A DNA stretch of 64,000 nucleotides from Humulus lupulus (Eukaryota; Streptophyta; Magnoliopsida; Rosales; Cannabaceae): contig NC_084793.1 in assembly GCF_963169125.1 (NCBI RefSeq), positions 137,308,297-137,372,296 on the forward strand, given 5' to 3'. Shown here piece by piece: positions 45,579 to 56,775 of this stretch. The translations under genes were made by a program, and so were the position numbers. The notes under the pieces were generated by a model. It had not been told where the DNA came from. It was given only the letters and a program-made list of their open reading frames with translations, and did not search any database. Every line of letters starts with the position of its first letter. Positions within the stretch are counted from its first letter, which is position 1.

Positions 45579-45777
45579 TGAACTCTAAAACGACCTGAAA
45601 GGGGGTTGGAAAATTCATTGTATGCAGAGGCCATTAAGAAATATACATTTTTTCACTCCATTGTTCATCTGTGTTTATCCTTTCATAAGTTAATTCTAAG
45701 TTCTTATCTAGAGATCACCGCATTTACCTTTGAGTTTTCCGACCTAATTTCATTGACGAGATTTCACCGTCAACAGT

Positions 45778-45795
45778 TTGGCGCCGTCTGTGGGA
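45778..45795 (+). other. Primer-binding site of J
   Basis: TGGCGCCGTCTGTGGGAA, two bases after the LTR, a PBS form common in Tat/Athila-type elements. It differs from the PBS of B. Confidence 0.8.
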
Positions 45796-45843
45796 AGAAC
45801 AAGCATCAAGCCAGTGTTCTTCCATTATTCCCAGCAAAGAAAG

Positions 45844-47313
45844 ATGCTAAGACGTTCAAAACGCCTATGGCAAATACAAGATGATGAGGTTCTCCGGGAT
45901 GAAGTAGAGCGGAGGGCTACCCAGAAAGACCCCCCTCCGCCTAAACATGGAGGCAGACCGGAGGAGTCTCTTCCCCCAAGGGAGGAGAAGGAAGCCTCAT
46001 CTCCGACCATCTGGCCCGACGGAGGTCATTTGGAGCCGCCAGTGCATTCACTTCACCGGCCTCCGGTAGCACCACGCTCAGGCCACCAAGACCCAGGTTC
46101 ATCAACGCACGGGCCAAGCAAGAGTCCCGGGGTACGCTCGGTAAGTTCAGGCTCAAGGACTCGCCTCTATAGGGATGAGATTCAAGAGTTACATAAAAAG
46201 ACTCGAAAGCTGGAAACCCAGATAGAGAACATGCAAGAGGTTTTAAATGACCTATTGCGAGGAAAGTCAAGCGCACCCCCTCCTGCGCGTAAAGGGAAGG
46301 AGCATGAAAAATGGGAAAGCATTGTCCCCGTAGATGATGGGGGAACCCAACTTTCCGCCAGTAAAACCCCCCAGACAAGGTATCAGGGGGGACCTAGGCC
46401 AACGAAATGCCCCCAGAAGCAAAGGCGGAGGGAAGGTGATGGTCGTAAGAATGAGGCCAAAGTCCCCTCAAAAGAAGCACCCCCTGGCCTAAGAAAAGAG
46501 CCCCATGGAGAGAGGTCAGAAGTAAGAGACGTACCCCCCGCGGTTCCCCCGAGGGACACAACCAAGGCAAGGGATCAGCCCGAGAACCTGCAAAACTCCC
46601 TATGCAAAAAGAGGAGGGGACGAGACACCAAAATACGAAGCCCTCGAGGCAAGATCACCACTGCACTTGGGGGGCACATGGATGACGAAGAATTTGACCG
46701 TGATTCACCCTTCACAAGGGAGATTCAGGCTGAGCGGATGCCCTCTGGCTTCAGAGAGCCTCGCATGACTTCGTACGAGGGTACTACTGACCCAAAATAT
46801 CATTTAGACACCTTCAATAACTTGATGAGGTTAAGAGGGGTCAACAACAGGGCAAAGTGTCATTGCTTCGTCGTTACACTTAAAGGAGTGGCGTACAAGT
46901 GGTTCAAGAGGTTGAGGCCAGGGACAATTGAGTCATGGCAACAATTCTCTGATGAATTTCTTCAGCAACACCATACAGCCTGTGATTACGTCATGCCAAC
47001 CACCAGCCTCGCTAACATAAAATAAGGCGAGAATGAAAGTCTGAAGGACTACATCCATAGGTTCAGTATAGAAGCAACAAAGGTGAAAGGTTTAACCAAA
47101 GCGGAGCACAAGATGGCTATTACAGCCGGAGTTCGTCCAGGAATCAAGTTGTGGAGGAGCATGCTCAAAAGAGAAATTTCGAATTTGGACGACTTCTTCG
47201 AGAGAGCACAGAAGTACATACGTGTGGAAGAGGGCCATAAGAACTTCTACGTGGAAGAAATCGAACCTTCCTTCAGTTGCCCTACTACCAATATGTATGA
47301 AGATTCCATATAG
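45844..47313 (+). pseudogene. gag of J, one nonsense codon
   Basis: The likely start is MLRRSKRLWQIQ at 45844; the upstream Met at 45778 falls in the PBS. A charged, Pro-rich N-terminal half (coiled coil near ELHKKTRKLETQIENMQE) precedes a Retrotrans_gag core: PFTREIQAERMPSGFREP, KYHLDTFNNLMRLRG, LKGVAYKWFKRLRPGTIESW. A TAA at 47023-47025 replaces the Gln of the conserved IKQGENESL; the frame then runs on open to 47313. No zinc knuckle or protease follows. Apart from that one stop it is intact, consistent with a young element. Confidence 0.85.
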
Positions 47314-47404
47314 AATGGGGCGTCGTGCTAGAGGGGTCGCTGACCAAGCTCGAGATTGAACGAAGACCATCTAGCCATGAAAGCCCCGACCCGAGGGGAG
47401 ATCA

Positions 47405-47945
47405 ACTCAAAAGGGCCTCCAAAGCAGGCGCCTGCAAAAAGGGCCTCCAAAGGAGGCGCCTGCAAAAAGGGCATCCAAAGTAGACGCCTGCAAAAAGGGC
47501 CTCCAAAGTAGGCGCCTGCAAAAAGGGCCTCCAAAGTAGGCGCCTGCAAAAAGGGCCTCCAAAGTAGACGCCTGCAAAAAGGGCCTCCAAAGTAGGCGCC
47601 TGCAAAAAGGGCCTCCAAAGTAGGCGCCTGCAAAAAGGGCCTCCAAAGTAGACGCCTGCAAAAAGGGCCTCCAAAGTAGGCGCCTGCAAAAAGGGCCTCC
47701 AAAGTAGGCGCCTGCAAAAAGGGCCTCCAAAGTAGGCGCCTGCAAAAAGGGACTCCAAAGTAGGCGCCTGCAAAAAGGGCCTCCAAAGTAGGCGCCTGCA
47801 AAAAGGGCCTTCAAAGTAGACGCCTGCAAAAAGGGTCTCCAAAGTAGATGCTATCGAAAAGGGTCTCGAAGTAGACGCTTCCGAAAAGGGTCTCAAAGAA
47901 GACGCTTGCAAAAAGGGTCTCAAAGAAGACGCTTGCAAAAATAGT
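47405..47945. repeat. 28-bp tandem repeat in J, about 19 copies
   Basis: Units of 28 bp, core GCGCCTGCAAAAAGGGCCTC followed by CAAAGTAG, run head to tail with few changes, degenerating toward 47840-47945 (AAAAAGGGTCTCAAAGAAGA). Because 28 is not a multiple of three and no unit has a minus-strand stop, all three minus frames stay open and give repeats of FAGAYFGGPFCRRLLWRPFL; I regard these as non-coding. Confidence 0.95.
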
Positions 47946-48229
47946 ACTATGCCTAATGACGAGAAGGACGCTTCTCGCAAGATATAATAAGCGCGCGCGA
48001 AAATATATAAAAGGATAACTAGAACCCAAGGGGTCAATATATCCTTATAGGTGCAACCAAGGTTCACCAAAGAGAGACCTATCGAACCCCCTTTCGCGTG
48101 GGTTCCAAAGGACCTCGAGCATAAAAAAAAAAGAAAAAAAAAAGAAAAAGAAAAAAAAAAATATATACACAGAATAGAAAATCAAAAGAAAGAGAAGAGT
48201 CTACAAGAATGCCTAAAGGCCTCCCTATA
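47946..48229. other. 3' non-coding region of J
   Basis: Includes an A-rich stretch at 48121-48165. No ORF. Confidence 0.5.
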
Positions 48230-48244
48230 GACTGGGGGGGCAAG
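48230..48244 (+). other. Polypurine tract of J
   Basis: GACTGGGGGGGCAAG directly 5' of the 3' LTR. Confidence 0.75.
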
Positions 48245-50296
48245 TGTGGATGCCAAAAATCCACCAAAAAGAAACTCTTTAGTCCCTAGTTGGAACATAG
48301 GGATAAGGGTCGCTTGTTCATGCTATTGGGCTCGAGCCTGTAGGCCTTGTTGAATACAGGAGATCATCTCATGAGAAATGTTGATGCTCATAATCCCATC
48401 AAGAGAAAGTATGAGGCCGAGGCAAGGCCCTAAGGCCACCGTCGTCTCTGAAAGCCATCACGCCATCACAACACGAGTCTGGGTTCGTTTCTCGTGGAGT
48501 CGATGCCAAGTGGCCCACGTTGGCAAGGCATAGGTGCCAAGGCTCAGTAGCCTTGCGAGGCCCAGGTGCCAAGGCTCAGTAGCCTTGCGAGGCCCCTCTC
48601 GCCCATGGCCTCCTCCATGGCCTCGGCCCCATGGCCTCCTCCATGGCCTCGGCCCCATGGCCTCACTCCAAGGCCTCGCCCATGGCCTCGGCCCCATGGC
48701 CTCCTCCATGGCCTCGCCCATGGCCTCCTCCATGGCCTCGGCCCCATGGCTTCCTCCATGGCCTCGCCCATGGCCTCCTCCATGGCCTCGCCCATGGCCT
48801 CCTCCATGGCCTCACTCAATGGCCTCCTCCATGGCCTCAGCCCCATGGCCTCGCCCATGGCCTCGCCCATGGCCTCCTCCATGGCCTCAGCCCCATGGCC
48901 TCCTCCATGGCCTCGCCCATGGCCTCCTCCATGGCCTCGCCCATGGCCTCCTCCATGGCCTCGCCCATGGCCTCCTCCATGGCCTTGGCCCCATGGCCTC
49001 CTCCATGGCCTCGGCCCTATGGCCTCCTCCATGGCCTCGCCCATGGCCTCCTCCATGGCCTCGGCCCCATGGCCTCCTCCATGGCCTCGGCCCCATGGCC
49101 TCCTCCATGGCCTCCTCCATGGCCTCGCCCCCATGGCCTCCTCCATGGCCTCCTCCATGGCCTCGCCCATGGCCTCCTCCATGGCCTCGCCCCCATGGCC
49201 TCCTCCATGGCCTCGCCCCCATGGCCTCCTCCATGGCCTCGCCCCCATGGCCTCCTCCATGGCCTCGCCCATGGCCTCACTCCATGGCCTCCTCCATGGC
49301 CTCAGCCCCATGGCCTCCTCCATGGCCTCAGCCCCATGGCCTCCTCCATGGCCTCGCCCATGGCCTCCTCCATGGCCTCGGCCCCATGGCCTCCTCCATG
49401 GCCTTGCCCCCATGGCCTCCTCCATGGCCTCGCCCATGGCCTCCTCCATGGCCTCCTCCATGGCCTCGGCCCCATGGCCTCCTCCATGGCCTCGGCCCCA
49501 TGGCCTCCTCCATGGCCTCGGCCCCATGGCCTCCTCCATGGCCTTGCCCATGGCCTCCTCCATTGCCTCGCCCATGGCCTCCTCCATGGCCTTGGCCCCA
49601 TGGCCTCCTCCATGGCCTCGGCCCCATGGCCTCCTCCATGGCCTCCTCCATGGCCTCCTCCATGGCCTCCTCCATGGCCTCGCCCATGGCCTCCTCCATG
49701 GCCTCGCCCATGGCCTTGGAGGTGAGAATACTCACAAGGGGCAAGGTACACGCATGAATATGGAATGTACCTACGAACCTAAAGAAGTCAGAGTACGGAT
49801 ATAGTACCCCTACCAGACAAGTAGTGGGAATGCCAGGAGTGGGTATGCAAGGATAAGAGTTATGGTCCGTACGTCTACGGCCATAGGTCAGAGCCGACAC
49901 CACTACCTCCTGCGCCACTACACCTGCCACCACGCATCAGACATGGATACAGACGAGCAGTGGAGACATCCTCTTGACACCTGCTCCTGTACGGGGTGTA
50001 CGACCACAGCCTCTGGAGCCACTCCCCTGACACAGTACGTATGTACCACTTGGTCCCCTTGACCACTATGTACCTAAGGCCATTAGAGCCTACTATAAAA
50101 TGAACTCTAAAACGACCTGAAAGGGGGTTGGAAAATTCATTGTATGCAGAGGTCATTAAGAAATATACATTTTTCACTCCATTGTTCATCTGTGTTTATC
50201 CTTTCATAAGTTAATTCTAAGTTCTTATCTAGAGATCGCCGCATTTACCTTTGAGTTTTCCGACCTAATTTCGTTGACGAGATTTCACCGTCAACA
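48245..50296 (+). repeat. 3' LTR of J, expanded
   Basis: 2,052 bp, same ends as the 5' LTR. Longer by 686 bp: about 655 bp from minisatellite expansion and about 32 bp from a duplication of the AGGTGCCAAGGCTCAGTAGC segment at 48529-48592. Confidence 0.9.
48601..49717 (+). repeat. Expanded CCATGG minisatellite in the 3' LTR of J
   Basis: 1,117 bp of the same 12/13/15-mer units as in the 5' LTR, with extra local variants (CCTCGCCCCC, CCTTGCC). ORFs up to 412 codons on both strands are by-products of a stop-free repeat. Confidence 0.95.
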
Positions 50297-51149
50297 GTTC
50301 GCCTTAGCCTGCCAATGCCTAGGAGACATTATGATGGAGAAGTCATATAAACTTCAGAGATCCCAGGACAAGATTGCCTCCATTAAGATGAAAACGAAGG
50401 GCTCTCAGGAAGAACTTACCCAAACCAAAGCTGCCCTCGAAGTCGAGCGAAAACGCTCTCGGGAGCTTGAGGAGAACCTTCAGAAAGTCTTCGAGGATAT
50501 GCAGCAGGACAAAGGGGAAATGCAGGCGGCCGTTGACGGCATGCAGCGAGCCAAAGGGGAAAAGCAGATGGTCGTCGAGTGCATGCAACAAGCCAAGGAG
50601 GAGGCCAAGAAAGATACGGCTGAGATCGCTCTAGCGGCCCTGGAAAATTCTTAGCTTCAGGAGAAGGTTAAGGAGGCCACCGATCGGGCTGAGCTAGCCG
50701 AGAGGAAGGCCCTCCAAACCTTGGAGATGAACAGCTCTGCCATGTGCCAGGTGGAGAAGCTCAAGTAGGAGACCGGGTCTATCCCTGAGGACGCCATTTA
50801 TGTGTCATGGTATCACAATTAGGACATGAACTTGGACTTCACCGGGGAGCCCAAGAAGTACAACTTCCTTTTCAACTAGCGCCTTCGAGCTACCCAAGCT
50901 GCCGAGGCGACCCCAGTGGTCCCAACGGTTGAGGAGACCCCACCTGCCGAGGTGGCCCAGGCGAGCGGTGCCCCGAGTGGAGATCTGGTCATTGAACTGG
51001 TGGCAGAGGGTCCTGAAGATGGAGTATAATTTTTGCGTTCAGGCCTGCGTGCCATAATCTTATTGGGGGTATAGACAAACAATCACTCGAGCCCCGAGCA
51101 TATTTGTAATTATTTACCCTTTCAAGAATTATGTAATTTGTTGCTTTTG

Positions 51150-51610
51150 ATTTGGTTTGGTTCCATGAATTCACTGTAACTTAAATTGCCATGAGAATAA
51201 GCACTCAAATCTTTTTTAAACTTTTGGTTCTATAAACTAAACGTAACATGAATGCCACAAGAACAAGAACTCAAGCTATTTTTAAACTATTGGTTCTATA
51301 AATTCAACATAACACGAATGCCACGAGAACAAGAACTCAAGTTGTTTTTAACACTTGGTTCTATAAATCCAATTGCAACACGAATGTCACTAGAACAAGA
51401 ACTCGAATCGTTTTAAGCACTTGGTTCTATAAATTCAACGTAACACGAATGTCACGAGAAAAAGAACTCAAATTGTTTGAACACTTGGTTCTATAAGTTC
51501 AATGTAACACGAATGTCACGAGAACAAGAACTCAAATCGTTTGAACACTTGGTTCTATAAATTCAACACAACACGAATGTCATGAGAACAAGAACTCAAA
51601 TAGTTTGAAA
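51150..51610. repeat. Tandem repeat of 61-66 bp in C, about seven copies
   Basis: Units share TTGGTTCTATAAATTCAAC, then GTAACACGAATG(C/T)CACGAG, then AACAAGAACTCAAAT. Starts near 51155, 51224, 51289, 51353, 51420, 51482 and 51545; the first copy is the most diverged. Just downstream of the antisense ORF stop. Confidence 0.9.
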
Positions 51611-52571
51611 TGCCTGGTTTCCGCGTTTAGTCTCTTGTAAGCCCACAGTCCTAGAAGTAGCTTTGACGCAAAATTTACCGTAGGTCTTTACTCGTCACCT
51701 CATGCCCCTACAACCCGAAGATTCAGGCTTTCAAGGGTCCTGGCATGTGAAAACACCTGCCCCCCGAGTATGCACTAGTCGAGAGGTCGGGGGTTTCGAC
51801 GTTGCTCCCTGAGTGCATATCTACCTTCTAGGCTATCTTCTCGGGAGGTGATGTTTAACGAGACGCCCAAGCATAGGCCGCCTAGGTATCCGTTTGTATC
51901 ACACATATTAGGATTTGGTTATTACTCTCTGGGTGCGCGCTGTCCTCGGGAGGTAACCTAAATTCTTAAGTCTGTTATACATGCTTTTCTAGATATGGGA
52001 TATAATGATATTAAGGGTGCTTCACTCATCGACTAGCCAAGCTTCCCATATCACGTATTTTTGGAGGAAAATATGGGTACTCGGCCTTCCGTTCGCATAT
52101 CGAGACCAAGAGACTTGGTCAGAGCTCTTCGGGCTCGGTGTCCGCAGGAGATGCCAATAGTCTATTCTCGCACTACTTGAGTTATCTAGCTCTTAGGGAC
52201 TAAGCTTAGTTCTGCCTGGAACAAGCTACCTTCGAGGCTAGACTTTGTTAGCTTCCTAAGACCTTCTATTCTCGGGATGGCGACGCTAGGCTTACTCTTC
52301 TTGGCTATTTACAAGTTTAGTTTCCTAGGTCGTTCCTTGCAAGTCGCGGTGCTGCCCTAACTCCATGCCCCCAAGTGATCAGAGACTAGTCTGTAGTCAC
52401 TTGTCCAGGCGAGCGAGTGCTCTAACAAAGCACTAATAAAATGTAACAGAAACTAAAGAACATAAGCAAAACAAACAAATTTCTTACCATGTTTTATATA
52501 CACGGTTTCCATTACATGTGCTCGAAGGATACAGGGGGTGTTACAGAAATAAATAATGTTTGTTGCAGATG
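51611..52571. other. Non-coding region between antisense ORF and integrase of C
   Basis: The two convergent coding units of C meet here. GAGCTC/CTCGAG words and CTCGGGAGGT phrases recur. No ORF. Confidence 0.5.
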
Positions 52572-53801
52572 CTACTGGTAATACCGATGAAGATGCTTGA
52601 CATTCCAGGTGTGAGGAATCAGCTCCCCACTAAGTCGGGCTAACTTATATGTTCCCGGACATACAATGCTCTCGACTTGGTATGGGCCCTCCCAGTTGGG
52701 TCCCAGCACTCCTGCACCTAGATCTTGGGTGGCTAAGAAGACTTTTCCCAACACCAGGTCTCCGACCCCGAATTCTCTATCTTTCACTTTGGAGTTGAAA
52801 TATTTGGCCACCTTTTGCTGGTAGGATGCTACTCGTAGCTGAGAAGCTTCGCGTAGCTCCTCCACGAGGTCCAGGGAGTCCCGAAGTAAAGCATGGCTCA
52901 TGGTCGGATCATACGTATCTCGTAAGTGTGTGGAGATTGCTGCTTCAACTGGGAGCATAGCCTTATACCCGTAGGCCATCGAGAAGGGATAATGGCCAGT
53001 GGAGGTCCGGGCAGTGGTGCGATCGCTCCACAATACCCTAGGTAGCTGCTTGGGCCAAGCTCCTTTTTCCTGCTCCAGCCTTTTCTTTAGAGTGAACTTG
53101 AGTGTCTTGTTCATTGCTTCCACATGGTCGTTGGCATGCGGATGGGCCACGGAAGAGAATCTCTTGATGACGCCATGCCGTTGACAGAATTCAGTGAACA
53201 CTTCACTATCGAACTGCAATCCATTGTCGGATACTATTTTCCTCAGAATCCCATACCGGCAAACAATATTTTTTATGACGAAGTCCAATGCCTTTTTGGA
53301 GGTAATTGTGGCAAGCGGCTCGACCTCAACCCACTTCGTGAAGTAGTCGACAACCACTGTGGCATATTTCACCCCTCATTACCCTGTAGGCAGGGACCCG
53401 AGGTCAATGCCCTAGACTGCAAAAGGTCATGGGCTGGTCATCTGAGTAAGCTCATTTGGAGGTGCTCGGGGGATGTTGGCGAAGCGCTGGCATTTATCAC
53501 ATTTCTTGACGTAATCCACCGTGTCCCCCTTCATGGTGGGCCAAAAATACCCTTGCCTTAAAATTTTCTTGGAAAGGCTCTGCCCCCCGACGTGATCACC
53601 ATAGAAACCTTCATGTACCTCTCGCAGTATTAAACTGCCTTCTTGCTTAGACATGCACCGAAGCAAGGGCAAAGAATAACCTCGTCTGTAAAGCCTACTA
53701 TCCATGATTACGTACCTCGGTGCTTGGTACAGAAACTTCCGAGTTGCCTTCTTATCTTGGGGCAACTCCCTGTAGACGAGGTAATTAACTATTAGCTCCA
53801 T
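52572..53801 (-). pseudogene. Integrase of C
   Basis: The open C-terminal 266 residues contain DNGLQFDSEVF and NDHVEAMNKTLK (second D and E of DDE) and the tail DREFGVGDLVLGKVFLATQD through LARLSGELIPHTWN. The first D is in GIDLGSLPTG just upstream, among stops. The H2C2 finger (HEGFYGDHVGG ... KCDKCQRF) lies at 53427-53640. Only a few lesions. Confidence 0.85.
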
Positions 53802-53893
53802 CCACCCATCTTAGGGTTGTACCGATTCCACCTCTTCTAGAATCGAGATACTCGAAGACTCTAAGTAGTCAATGGGGGACCACATTTATTAAT

Positions 53894-54260
53894 TCAACAT
53901 CTTTGGTCGTTGGAATTTTTCTCCCGCAACACTTGCTGAATAGTGAAATTTTGGAAGTTGTGCAACATTTCTTGAGCCTTTGCCAAGTATGCTGTCATCT
54001 TTGTTCCTCGGGCCTGGTATTCTCCAAGAATTTGGTTTACCACAAGTTGGGAATCGCTAAAGATCTCGAGGCCTTCAGCTTTGAGCTCCAGTGCCACGTG
54101 AAGCCCAGAGAGTAAGGCTTCGTACTCCGTTTCGTTATTAGAGGCGCTAAACCCGAAGTGGAGAGCACTATGCACCCGATGCCCCTCAGGGGAAACCAAA
54201 ATAAGTCCCGCCCTAGCTCCATTCTTGTTTGAGGACCCATCCATGAACAACTTCCATGCT
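53894..54260 (-). pseudogene. Archaeal-type RNase H of C
   Basis: MDGSSNKNGARAGLILVSPE, NNETEYEALLSGL and FSDSQLVVNQILGEYQARG are present; the final VDALAK segment is lost by a frame break near 53895. Confidence 0.85.
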
Positions 54261-54331
54261 GGTCCGACCCCTGGGGTGCACTCAGTTCTCTCTTGATTCC
54301 CGGTTCACTCGGTGATGGAATTGGCTTGTTC

Positions 54332-54646
54332 TTAACCTTTTATGGCAGTCCTCGGGTGGTAGATGATGTTGAACTGACTTAACTCCACTGACCACTTCAA
54401 GAGCCTTCCTGATGACCCCGACTTTTGAAAGACTTGTCTGAGTGGGTGGTTCGTGAGGATTTTAATTGGATGCACCTGGAAGTAGGGTCTTAGCTTCCGA
54501 GAGGTAACCATCAAGAAAAAGGTTAACTTCTCCATCAGCGGGTACCTAGATTTTGCCCCGAGGAGTCTTTTGCTGACATAATAGACGAGGTGCTGAATGC
54601 GGCTTTCCTCCCTTACAAATGTGGCACTGATGGCATCTTCCGAAAT
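54332..54646 (-). pseudogene. First RNase H of C, downstream part
   Basis: Reads PLMEKLTFFLMVTSRKLRPY, ILTNHPLRQVFQKSG and RLLKWSVELSQFNI, the RNase H region following RT. Solo LTR K cuts it from the upstream part at 54646; the reading resumes at 56781. Confidence 0.8.
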
Positions 54647-55148
54647 TGTAATGACCCAACTTATTCTAGACTTTGGACCATTAAAACCACTTATACATAA
54701 ACACTATTCTTAAGAAAACTTACATACCAAATAGTCATAACTTTATTAAAAAACTGTAAAACCAAGGTTAAAATACATAAAATTTGGGGTAGGATATGGG
54801 ATCCCATTGTTTGAAAATAAAACATAACTTAAATCTTAAAATTCGTTACAAAACATAGTGCGGAAAATACATAGAAACATAATAAAATGACTAAAAACAA
54901 CTTCATCCTCAAATCGTTCACGCAGTCCACTGAATCCATTCTCCCTCAATACACAATCCCAAGCCGGCAAGAATCTTCCCGCCGCCATAACTATTTTCCT
55001 ACACATATAAAACAAAGGAATGAGCCTAAGGCCCAGCAAGGAAAATCTACTACAAGCATGAAACATATACATAAACATAAGCTATAAACATATAACATAT
55101 ACTATAAACATGTATCATAATTCTAACCCATGTACATGGTAAACATTG

Positions 55149-55270
55149 GGGTTTGCTAACTAAGCAACTATAAGCCTCAAACTACAATGAGGTTTGCTAG
55201 CTAAGCAACTATAAGCCTCAAGAACATAAAAGTGTTGGGGTTTGCTATTTAAGCAACTATAAGCCCCAAA
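55149..55270. repeat. Three-copy short repeat in K
   Basis: GGTTTGCTAACTAAGCAACT followed by ATAAGCCTCAA at 55149, 55190 and 55239, separated by 8-19 bp spacers. Confidence 0.8.
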
Positions 55271-56491
55271 TCATATATCATAACATATAAAAACATACTA
55301 TAGCATAATCCTATAAACATATAATACTATCCTATTTTCCTTACCAAATATCGGGATGTGAGAACAAAGACGGGATTTTGGAACACTCCTAAAACCATTA
55401 ATGAGAAGGTGAGTATTTCTAAAAGAAGGAGATGACAAAGAAATGAATCTAAACCACCGAGAAGAAGAACTTACCAAAACGAACCTCAAGTTCAAAGAAC
55501 TTAATTGCCTAACCAAGAATGGAAAATATTGAGTTAGGATTCGGGTAGAGAAAAACTATAAAAACTAATGAAATATACAGAAATGAACTAGGCATAGGAA
55601 TACCTTTGAATGCTCTATAACTGAACTACACCTTTATAGAAAATCACACTATTAATCTTACTTCCCAAGTGTTTAATAAGCTTAAGATGATAAAGCTTAT
55701 AACCCCAACCCAAGTGTTTAACACTCTAAAGTAAACCTAGCAGCTTGAAGGCTCTGAACTCAGTCTTGAAGAATGAAAGAAATGGCTGGGTACTAGGTCT
55801 TATTTATAGAGTTCAAGAATGAAAAGATCTTCTTTTAGCTTGAATAAAAATGATGACTTTTTAATTGAAAAACATTTGAATAATCGTTCAGCAGAGGCTT
55901 AAGACTCGGTCAAAAAGATTCTGGGCTTATCAAGAGGTTATGGAAAAAAATGAGCTCGGTTTCAAAATTATTCAAAAATAATGCCCTAGAGCCGATATAT
56001 CACCCATGGTAGGCGATATATCGCTTAGGCTTATGTTCTCGAGGCTCGTCGAAGTGTTCGTGCGAAGTTACGTATTTTTCGTATCCCCGAGTGGTGATAT
56101 ATCACCCCTAGAGCTGCGATATATCAGTGTACGCTGAAATATTATACACATAATTGCACTTTTTCAGCCAAATTTGAATTGAGTAAATAGCTTTGACTGA
56201 GTCCTGTAACGATTTCAAAGCTGCTGGCAGACTCTGGGATTTTCAAATATTACTCTTAATAAACTATTCCTAAAAAATACTTAATTTCTCAATAAACATG
56301 CACATGACAAGTGTCATTATCTTATTGGGTCTATCTAAACCTTATAGTATAATAAATATCATTTTTATAGTCAACTATATTAATCAAACCTTATGTTATA
56401 ATTAATATTCTTAAACTATAGGTTAAACTTATAAAATCTACAAGTGTTGCTACGAGTGTTCAACTAAGTCTTGGCTTGAACCAAAATCAAC

Positions 56492-56741
<250 letters not shown>

Positions 56742-56775
56742 TCTAACTAGCTAAGTAAAGTTCTTGGACTCTATA

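Larger units (their letters stand above)
44410..45775 (+). repeat. 5' LTR of J
   Basis: Begins TGTGGATGCCAAAAATCC and ends TCACCGTCAACA. Contains the minisatellite at 44734-45195 and a TATA box near 45571. Confidence 0.9.
44410..50296 (+). mobile_element. Gag-only non-autonomous Ty3/gypsy element 'J', TSD GTTCG
   Basis: Flanked by identical GTTCG at 44405-44409 and 50297-50301. Contains a 1,366-bp 5' LTR, PBS, gag, a 28-bp tandem array, a polypurine tract and a 2,052-bp 3' LTR. There is no protease, RT, RNase H or integrase, so it must borrow them. Outside the minisatellite the LTRs differ at only a few percent of positions, pointing to fairly recent insertion. It lies at the intron-exon border of C's antisense ORF, in opposite orientation to C. 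Confidence 0.9.
38407..51029 (+). pseudogene. Spliced antisense ORF of C, interrupted by H and J
   Basis: Starts MSEELHQLHEHGFYLFDQEI. Exon 1 (to about 39205) carries the PF04195-type domain: MAGATLPLKKYLVNFLKYVG, LQLSPNGYRVLTGMYML, GYYALAKYPASS, FFFTNGFPTHSN. An intron at 39206-39325 (GTGAGT ... TTTTTAG) is followed by a short charged exon broken by copia element H. The middle section (43690-44300) is Ser/Pro/Glu-rich with a basic PPAKRQR patch that could be a nuclear signal. The next intron (about 44315-44404) has J inserted at its 3' end. The last exon (50297-51029) is a strong coiled coil (ELEENLQKVFEDMQQD) ending near MNLDFTGEPKKY. Stops occur in several exons. It is read opposite to gag-pol; function unknown. 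Confidence 0.65.

Noticed and set aside
47405..47945. CRISPR-like appearance of the 28-bp array
   Set aside because: Units are contiguous with no unique spacers, in a plant retrotransposon. The same holds for the 90-bp array at 4781-5588.
47328..48070. Minus-strand ORFs of 140-222 codons with FAGAYFGGPFCRRLL repeats
   Set aside because: Produced by the 28-bp non-triplet array; all three frames are open and the flanks have no coding signal.
54836..55516. ORFs in the solo LTR K region
   Set aside because: Short, no recognisable content, within non-coding LTR sequence.
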